DNA of 64,000 nucleotides from Orientallactaga sibirica. Taxonomy: Eukaryota; Chordata; Mammalia; Rodentia; Dipodidae. Location: NCBI GenBank assembly GCA_036365145.1, contig JAEOAD010000243.1, forward strand, positions 1 through 64,000, in the 5' to 3' direction. Made by a program: the position numbers and the translations under genes. The stretch's first letter is position 1. Every line of letters starts with the position of its first letter. Below are positions 52,001-61,729 of this stretch, one piece after another. The notes under the pieces are model-generated. The model did no database searches and was not told where the DNA came from. It worked only from the letters and a program-made list of their open reading frames with translations.

Positions 52001-55000
52001 AGTTAGTAGATTCGCCTCATTTCTAAAGTAGTTTGTTTGAGAAAACAAACATCTTCATTGCCGAACATTGTACTGTGTGAAATAAGCTAATTCGGTTCTA
52101 GGAATCACTTGCTTTCCTACAAAGAAGGTTGAGTGCAGCAAGTTCAAACTTTCCTAGTTTGTGTAATCTAACAAGATGTACAAGTTAGTAGATTCGCCTC
52201 ATTTCTAAAGTAGTTTTTGAGAAAACAAACATCTTCATTGCCTAACATTGTACTGTGTGAAATAAGCTAATCTGGTTCTAGGAATCACTTGCTTTCCTAC
52301 AAAGAAGGTTGAGTGCAGCAAGTTCAAACTTTCCTAGTTTGTGTAATCTAAACAAGATGTACAAGTTAGTAGATTCGCCTCATTTCTAAAGTAGTTTCTT
52401 GAGAAAACAAACATCTTCATTGCCTAACATTGTACTGTGTGAAATAAGCTAATTCTGTTCTCTAGGAATCACTTGCTTTTCCTACAAAGAAGGTTGAGTG
52501 CAGCAAGTTCAAACTTTCCTAGTTTGTGTAATCTAACAAGATGTACAAGTTAGTAGATTCGCCTCATTTCTAAAGTAGTTTCTTGAGAAAACAAACATCT
52601 TCATTGCCTAACATTGTACTGTGTGAAATAAGCTAATTCGGTCTAGGAATCACTTGCTTTCCTACAAAGAAGGTTGAGTGCAGCAAGTTCAAACTTTCCT
52701 AGTTTGTGTAATCTAACAAGATGTACAAGTTAGTAGATTCGCCTCATTTCTAAAGTAGTTTCTTGAGAAAACAAACATCTTCATTGCAGAACATTGTACT
52801 GTGTGAAATAAGCTAATTCGGTTCTAGGAATCACTTGCTTTCCTACAAAGAAGGTTGAGTGCAGCAAGTTCAAACTTTCCTAGTTTGTGTAATCTAACAA
52901 GATGTACAAGTTAGTAGATTCGCCTCATTTCTAAAGTAGTTTCTTGAGAAAACAAACATCTTCATTGCCTAACATTGTACTGTGTGAAAAAGCTAATTGG
53001 TTCTAGGAATCACTTTGTTTCCTACAAAGAAGGTTGAGTGCAGCAAGTTCAAACTTTCCTAGTTTGTGTAATCTAACAAGATGTACAAGTTAGTAGATTC
53101 GCCTCATTTCTAAAGTAGTTTCTTGAGAAAACAAACATCTTCATTGCCAAACATTGTACTGTGTGAAATAAGCTAATTTGGTTCTAGGAATCACTTGCTT
53201 TCCTACAAAGAAGGTTGAGTGCAGCAAGTTCAAACTTTCCTAGTTTGTGTAATCTAACAAGATGTACAAGTTAGTAGATTGGCCTCATTTCTAAAGTAGT
53301 TTGTTGAGAAAACAAACATCTTCATTGCCTTAACATTGTACTGTGTGAAATAAGCTAATTTTGGTTCTAGGAATCACTTGCTTTCCTACAAAGAAGGTTG
53401 AGTGCAGCAAGTTCAAACTTTCCTAGTTTGTGTAATCTAACAAGATGTACAAGTTAGTAGATTCGCCTCATTTCTAAAGTAGTTTCTTGAGAAAACAAAC
53501 ATCTCACATTGCCAACATTGTACTGTGTGAAATAAGCTAATTCAGTTCTAGGAATCACTTGCTTTCCTACAAAGAAGGTTGAGTGCAGCAAGTTCAAACT
53601 TTCCTAGTTTGTGTAATCTAACAAGATGTACAAGTTAGTAGATTCGCCTCATTTCTAAAGTAGTTTCTTGAGAAAACAAACATCTTCATTGCCTAACATT
53701 GTACTGTGTGAAATAAGCTAATTGGTTCTAGGAATCACTTGCTTTCCTACAAAGAAGGTTGAGTGCAGCAAGTTCAAACTTCCTAGTTTGTGTAATCTAA
53801 CAAGATGTACAAGTTAGTAGATTCGCCTCATTTCTAAAGTAGTTTCTTGAGAAAACAAACATCTTCATTGCCGAACATTGTACTGTGTGAAATAAGCTAA
53901 TTTGTTCTAGGAATCACTTGCTTTCCTACAAAGAAGGTTGAGTGCAGCAAGTTCAAACTTTCCTAGTTTGTGTAATCTAACAAGATGTACAAGTTAGTAG
54001 ATTCGCCTCATTTCTAAAGTAGTTTCTTGAGAAAACAAACATCTTCATTGCCGAACATTGTACTGTGTGAAATAAGCTAATTAGTTCTAGGAATCACTTG
54101 CTTTCCTACAAAGAAGGTTGAGTGCAGCAAGTTCAAACTTTCCTAGTTTGTGTAATCTAACAAGATGTACAAGTTAGTAGATTCGCCTCATTTCTAAAGT
54201 AGTTTCTTGAGAAAACAAACATCTTCATTGCCTAACATTGTACTGTGTGAAATAAGCTAATTCGGGTCTAGGAATCACTTGCTTTCCTACAAAGAAGGTT
54301 GAGTGCAGCAAGTTCAAACTTTCCTAGTTTGTGTAATCTAACAAGATGTACAAGTTAGTAGATTCGCCTCATTTCTAAAGTAGTTTCTTGAGAAAACAAA
54401 CATCTTCATTGCCTAACATTGTACTGTGTGAAATAAGTTAATCTGGTTTCTAGGAATCACTTGCTTTCCTACAAAGAAGGTTGAGTGCAGCAAGTTCAAA
54501 CTTTCCTAGTTTGTGTAATCTAACAAGATGTACAAGTTAGTAGATTCGCCTCATTTCTAAAGTAGTTTCTTGAGAAAACAAACATCTTCATTACTGAACA
54601 TTGTACTGTGTGAAATAAGCTAATTCGGTTCTAGGAATCACTTGCTTTCCTACAAAGAAGGTTGAGTGCAGCAAGTTCAAACTTTCCTAGTTTGTGTAAT
54701 CTAACAAGATGTACAAGTTAGTAGATTCGCCTCATTTCTAAAGTAGTTTGTTGAGAAAAAAACATCTTCATTGCCTTCTAACATTGTACTGTGTGTGAAA
54801 TAAGCTAATTGGTTCTAGGAATCACTTGCTTTCCTACAAAGAAGGTTGAGTGCAGCAAGTTCAAACTTTCCTAGTTTGTGTAATCTAACAAGATGTACAA
54901 GTTAGTAGATTCGCCTCATTTCTAAAGTAGTTTCTAGAGAAAACAAACATCTTCATTGCCTAACGTTGTACTGTGTGAAATAAGCTAATTCAGTTCTAGG

Positions 55001-58000
55001 AATCACTTGCTTTCCTACAAAGAAGGTTGAGTGCAGCAAGTTCAAACTTTCCTAGTTTGTGTAATCTAACAAGATGTACAAGTTAGTAGATTCGCCTCAT
55101 TTCTAAAGTAGTTTCTTGAGAAAACAAACATCTTCATTGCCTAACGTTGTACTGTGTGAAATAAGCTAATTCGGTTCTAGGAATCACTTGCTTTCCTACA
55201 AAGAAGGTTGAGTGCAGCAAGTTCAAACTTTCCTAGTTTGTGTAATCTAACAAGATGTACAAGTTAGTAGATTCGCCTCATTTCTAAAGTAGTTTTTGAG
55301 AAAACAAACATCTTTCATTTAAACATTGTACTGTGTGAAATAAGCTAATTGGTTCTAGGAATCACTTGCTTTCCTACAAAGAAGGTTGAGTGCAGCAAGT
55401 TCAAACTTTCCTAGTTTGTGTAATCTAACAAGATGTACAAGTTAGTAGATTCGCCTCATTTCTAAAGTAGTTTCTTGAGAAAACAAACATCTTCATTGCC
55501 TAACATTGTACTGTGTGAAATAAGTTAATTCGGTTCTAGGAATCACTTGCTTTCCTACAAAGAAGGTTGAGTGCAGCAAGTTCAAACTTTCCTAGTTTGT
55601 GTAATCTAACAAGATGTACAAGTTAGTAGATTCGCCTCATTTCTAAAGTAGTTTTTGAGAAAACAAACATCTTCATTGCCTAACATTGTACTGTGTGAAA
55701 TAAGCTAATTCGGTTCTAGGAATCACTTGCTTTCCTACAAAGAAGGTTGAGTGCAGCAAGTTCAAACTTTTCCTAGTTTGTGTAATCTAACAAGATGTAC
55801 AAGTTAGTAGATTCGCCTCATTTCTAAAGTAGTTTCTTGAGAAAACAAACATCTTCATTGCCTAACATTGTACTGTGTGAAATAAGCTAATTCGGTTCTA
55901 GGAATCACTTGCTTTCCTACAAAGAAGGTTGAGTGCAGCAAGTTCAAACTTTCCTAGTTTGTGTAATCTAACAAGATGTACAAGTTAGTAGATTCGCCTC
56001 ATTTCTAAAGTAGTTTCTTGAGAAAACAAACATCTTCATTGCCTAACATTGTACTGTGTGAAATAAGCTAATTCGGTTCTAGGAATCACTTGCTTTCCTA
56101 CAAAGAAGGTTGAGTGCAGCAAGTTCAAACTTTCCTAGTTTGTGTAATCTAACAAGAAGTACAAGTTAGTAGATTCGCCTCATTTCTAAAGTAGTTTCTT
56201 GAGAAAACAAACATCTTCATTGCCTAACATTGTACTGTGTGAAATAAGCTAATTCGGTTCTAGGAATCACTTGCTTTCCTACAAAAAGAAGGTTGAGTGC
56301 AGCAAGTTCAAACTTTCCTAGTTTGTGTATCTAAACAAGATGTACAAGTTAGTAGATTCGCCTCATTTCTAAAGTAGTTTCTTGAGAGAAAACAAACATC
56401 TTCATTGTTTAACATTGTACTGTGTGAAATAAGCTATTCGGTTCTAGGAATCACTTGCTTTCCTACAAAGAAGGTTGAGTGCAGCAAGTTCAAACTTTCC
56501 TAGTTTGTGTAATCTAACAAGATGTACAAGTTAGTAGATTCTCATTTCTAAAGTAGTTTCTTGAGAAAACAAACATCTTCATTGCCGAACATTGTACTGT
56601 GTGAAATAAGCTAATCTGTTCTAGGAATCACTTGCTTTCCTACAAAGAAGGTTGAGTGCAGCAAGTTCAAACTTTCCTAGTTTGTGTAATCTAACAAGAT
56701 GTACAAGTTAGTAGATTTGCCTCATTTCTAAAGTAGTTTGTTGAGAAAACAAACATCTTCATTGCCGAACATTGTACTGTGTGAAATAAGCTAATTCGGT
56801 TCTAGGAATCACTTGCTTTCCTACAAAGAAGGTTGAGTGCAGCAAGTTCAAACTTTCCTAGTTTGTGTAATCTAACAAGATGTACAAGTTAGTAGATTCG
56901 CCTCATTTCTAAAGTAGTTTCTTGAGAAAACAAACATCTTCATTGCCGAACATTGTACTGTGTGAAATAAGCTAATTCAGTTCTAGGAATCACTTGCTTT
57001 CCTACAAAGAAGGTTGAGTGCAGCAAGTTCAAACTTTCCTAGTTTGTGTAATCTAACAAGATGTACAAGTTAGTAGATTCGCCTCATTTCTAAAGTAGTT
57101 TCTTGAGAAAACAAACATCTTCATTGCCTAACATTGTACTGTGTGAAATAAGCTAATTCGGTTCTAGGAATCACTTGCTTTCCTACAAAGAAGGTTGAGT
57201 GCAGCAAGTTCAAACTTTCCTAGTTTGTGTAATCTAACAAGATGTACAAGTTAGTAGATTCCCTCATTTCTAAAGTAGTTTTGTTGAAAACAAACATCTT
57301 CATTGTTTAACATTGTACTGTGTGAAATAAGCTAATTAGTTCTAGGAATCACTTGCTTTCCTACAAAGAAGGTTGAGTGCAGCAAGTTCAAACTTTCCTA
57401 GTTTGTGTAATCTAACAAGATGTACAAGTTAGTAGATTCGCCTCATTTCTAAAGTAGTTTGTTGAGAAAAACAAACATCTTCATTGCCGAACATTGTACT
57501 GTGTGAAATAAGCTAATTGTTCTAGGAATCACTTGCTTTCCTACACAAAGAAGGTTGAGTGCAGCAAGTTCAAACTTTCCTAGTTTTGTAATCTAACAAG
57601 ATGTACATGTTAGTAGATTGGCCTCATTTCTAAAGTAGTTTTGAGAAAACAAACATCTTCATTGCCTAACGTTGTACTGTGTGAAATAAGCTAATTCAGT
57701 TCTAGGAATCACTTGCTTTCCTACAAAGAAGGTTGAGTGCAGCAAGTTCAAACTTTCCTAGTTTGTGTAATCTAACAAGATGTACAAGTTAGTAGATTCG
57801 CCTCATTTCTAAAGTAGTTTCTTGAGAAAACAAACATCTTCATTGCCTAACATTGTACTGTGTGAAATAAGCTAATTCGGTTCTAGGAATCACTTGCTTT
57901 CCTACAAAGAAGGTTGAGTGCAGCAAGTTCAAACTTTCCTAGTTTGTGTAATCTAACAAGATGTACAAGTTAGTAGATTTGCCTCATTTCTAAAGTAGTT

Positions 58001-61000
58001 TTTGAGAAAACAAACATCTTCATTGCCTAACGTTGTACTGTGTGAAATAAGCTAATTCGGTTCTAGGAATCACTTGCTTTCCTACAAAGAAGGTTGAGTG
58101 GAGCAAGTTCAAACTTTCCTAGTTTGTGTAATCTAACAAGATGTACAAGTTAGTAGATTCGCCTCATTTCTAAAGTAGTTTCTTGAGAAAACAAACATCT
58201 TCATTGCCAAACATTGTACTGTGTGAAATAAGCTAATTGTTCTAGGAATCACTTGCTTTCCTACAAAGAAGGTTGAGTGCAGCAAGTTCAAACTTTCCTA
58301 GTTTGTGTAATCTAACAAGATGTACAAGTTAGTAGATTTGCCTCATTTCTAAAGTAGTTTCTTGAGAAAACAAACATCTTCATTGCCTAACATTGTACTG
58401 TGTGAAATAAGCTAATTCGGTTCTAGGAATCACTTGCTTTCCTACAAAGAAGGTTGAGTGCAGCAAGTTCAAACTTTCCTAGTTTGTGTAATCTAACAAG
58501 ATGTACAGTTAGTAGATTCGCCTCATTTCTAAAGTAGTTTTTGAGAAAACAAACATCTTCATTGCCTAACATTGTACTGTGAAATAAGCTAATTGGTTCT
58601 AGGAATCACTTGCTTTCCTACAAGAAGGTTGAGTGCAGCAAGTTCAAACTTTCCTAGTTTGTGTAATCTAACAAGATGTACAAGTTAGTAGATTTGCCTC
58701 ATTTCTAAAGTAGTTTCTTGAAAAAAAACATCTTCATTGTTTAACATTGTACTGTGTGAAATAAGCTTAATTCGGTTCTAGGAATCACTTGCTTTCCTAC
58801 AAAGAAGGTTGAGTGCAGCAAGTTCAAACTTTCCTAGTTTGTGTAATCTAACAAGATGTACAAGTTAGTAGATTCGCCTCATTTCTAAAGTAGTTTCTTG
58901 AGAAAACAAACATCTTCATTGCGTAACATTGTACTGTGTGAAATAAGCTAATTCGGTTCTAGGAATCACTTGCTTTCCTACAAAGAAGGTTGAGTGCAGC
59001 AAGTTCAAACTTTCCTAGTTTGTGTAATCTAACAAGATGTACAAGTTAGTAGATTCGCCTCATTTCTAAAGTAGTTTCTTGAGAAAACAAACATCTTCAT
59101 TGCTGAACATTGTACTGTGTGAAATAAGCTAATTGGTTCTAGGAATCACTTGCTTTCCTACAAAGAAGGTTGAGTGCAGCAAGTTCAAACTTTCCTAGTT
59201 TGTGTAATCTAACAAGATGTACAAGTTAGTAGATTCGCCTCATTTCTAAAGTAGTTTCTTGAGAAAACAAACATCTTCATTGTTTAACATTGTACTGTGT
59301 GAAATAAGCTAATTCGGTTCTAGGAATCACTTGCTTTCCTACAAAGAAGGTTGAGTGCAGCAAGTTCAAACTTTCCTAGTTTGTGTAATCTAACAAGATG
59401 TACAAGTTAGTAGATCTGCCTCATTTCTAAAGTAGTTTCTTGAGAAAACAAACATCTTCATTGCTGAACATTGTACTGTGTGAAATAAGCTAATCTGGTT
59501 CTAGGAATCACTTGCTTTCCTACAAAGAAGGTTGAGTGCAGCAAGTTCAAACTTTCCTAGTTTGTGTAATCTAACAAGATGTACAAGTTAGTAGATTCGC
59601 CTCATTTCTAAAGTAGTTTCTTGAGAAAACAAACATCTTCATTTGCCTAACATTGTACTGTGTGAAATAAGCTAATTTGGTTCTAGGAATCACTTGCTTT
59701 CCTACAAAGAAGGTTGAGTGCAGCAAGTTCAAACTTTCCTAGTTTGTGTAATCTAACAAGATGTACAAGTTAGTAGATTCGCCATTTCTAAAGTAGTTTC
59801 TTTGAGAAAACAAACATCTTCATTGCCTAACATTGTACTGTGTGAAATAAGCTAATTTGTTCTAGGAATCACTTGCTTTCCTACAAAGAAGGTTGAGTGC
59901 AGCAAGTTCAAACTTTCCTAGTTTGTGTAATCTAACAAGATGTACAAGTTAGTAGATTCGCCTCATTTCTAAAGTAGTTTCTTGAGAAAACAAACATCTT
60001 CATTGCTTCTAACATTGTACTGTGTGAAATAAGCTAATTCGTTCTAGGAATCACTTGCTTTCCTACAAAGAAGGTTGAGTGCAGCAAGTTCAAACTTTCC
60101 TAGTTTGTGTAATCTAACAAGATGTACAAGTTAGTAGATTCGCCTCATTTCTAAAGTAGTTTCTTGAGAAAACAAACATCTTCATTGCCTAACGTTGTAC
60201 TGTGTGAAATAAGCTAATTCGGTTCTAGGAATCACTTGCTTTCCTACAAAGAAGGTTGAGTGCAGCAAGTTCAAACTTTCCTAGTTTGTGTAATCTAACA
60301 AGATGTACAAGTTAGTAGATTGGCCTCATTTCTAAAGTAGTTTCTTGAGAAAACAAACATCTTCATTGCCTAACATTGTACTGTGTGAAATAAGCTAATT
60401 GGTTCTAGGAATCACTTGCTTTCCTACAAAGAAGGTTGAGTGCAGCAAGTTCAAACTTTCCTAGTTTGTGTAATCTAACAAGATGTACAAGTTAGTAGAT
60501 TCGCCTCATTTCTAAAGTAGTTTCTTGAGAAAACAAACATCTTCATTGCCTAACATTGTACTGTGTGAAATAAGTTAATCTGGTTCTAGGAATCACTTGC
60601 TTTCCCACAAAGGTTGAGTGCAGCAAGTTCAAACTTTCCTAGTTTGTGTAATCTAACAAGATGTACAGTTAGTAGATTCGCCTCATTTCTAAAGTAGTTT
60701 TTTTGAGAAAACAAACATCTTCATTATTTAACATTGTACTGTGTGAAATAAGCTAATTGGTTCTAGGAATCACTTGCTTTCCTACAAAGAAGGTTGAGTG
60801 CAGCAAGTTCAAACTTTCCTAGTTTGTGTAATCTAACAAGATGTACAAGTTAGTAGATTCGCCTCATTTCTAAAAGTAGTTTTGAGAAAACAAACATCTT
60901 CATTGCCTAACATTGTACTGTGTGAAATAAGCTAATTGGTTCTAGGAATCACTTGCTTTCCTACAAAGAAGGTTGAGTGCAGCAAGTTCAAACTTTCCTA

Positions 61001-61559
61001 GTTTGTGTAATCTAACAAGATGTACAAGTTAGTAGATTCGCCTCATTTCTAAAGTAGTTTCTTGAGAAAACAAACATCTTCATTGTTTAACATTGTACTG
61101 TGTGAAATAAGCTAATTCAGTTCTAGGAATCACTTGCTTTCCTACAAAGAAGGTTGAGTGCAGCAAGTTCAAACTTTCCTAGTTTGTGTAATCTAACAAG
61201 ATGTACAAGTTAGTAGATTCGCCTCATTTCTAAAGTAGTTTTTTGAGAAAACAAACATCTTCATTGCTTTAACATTGTACTGTGTGAAATAAGCTAATTG
61301 GTTCTAGGAATCACTTGCTTTCCTACAAAGAAGGTTGAGTGCAGCAAGTTCAAACTTTCCTAGTTTGTGTAATCTAACAAGATGTACAAGTTAGTAGATT
61401 CGCCTCATTTCTAAAGTAGTTTCTTGAGAAAACAAACATCTTCATTGCCTAAAATTGTACTGTGTGAAATAAGCTAATTTGGTTCTAGGAATCACTTGCT
61501 TTCCTACAAAGAAGGTTGAGTGCAGCAAGTTCAAACTTTCCTAGTTTGTGTAATCTAAC

Positions 61560-61623
61560 AAGATGTACAAGTTAGTAGATTCGCCTCATTTCTAAAGTAG
61601 TTTCTTGAGAAAACAAACATCTT
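61560..61623 (+). repeat. Long-range dyad AAGATGT / ACATCTT in the monomer
   Basis: AAGATGT (61,560-61,566) and ACATCTT (61,617-61,623) are exact reverse complements 50 bp apart. They enclose GTTTCTTGAGAAAAC. Both arms persist in most copies. With many arms in a homogeneous array, pairing could also occur between neighbouring units. Confidence 0.75.
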
Positions 61624-61674
61624 CATTGCCTAACATTGTACTGTGTGAAATAAGCTAATTCGGTTCTAGGAATC

Positions 61675-61711
61675 ACTTGCTTTCCTACAAAGAAGGTTGA
61701 GTGCAGCAAGT
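61675..61711 (+). repeat. Inverted repeat ACTTGCT / AGCAAGT in the core monomer
   Basis: Perfect 7-bp arms at 61,675-61,681 and 61,705-61,711 around 23 nt; inside it CTTT and AAAG can also pair. In left-zone monomers the first arm reads AGTTGCT, which leaves one mismatch, so the core substitution G to C completes the dyad. Confidence 0.8.
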
Positions 61712-61712
61712 T

Positions 61713-61729
61713 CAAACTTTCCTAGTTTG
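61713..61729 (+). repeat. Inverted repeat CAAACT / AGTTTG in the core monomer
   Basis: Perfect 6-bp arms around the 5-nt centre TTCCT. Left-type CAAACTTTCCTTGTTTG pairs only 5 bp with a larger centre, and TTAATG-type units do not pair. The change TTG to TAG in the core completes the sixth pair. Confidence 0.8.

Noticed and set aside
61581..61598. Possible CENP-B box starting at the TTCG of ATTCGCCTCATTTC
   Set aside because: The box needs TTCGNNNNANNCGGG. Here TTCG and the central A fit but CGGG is absent, and the CpG is itself variable. The other TTCG (ATTCGGTTC) fits even less.
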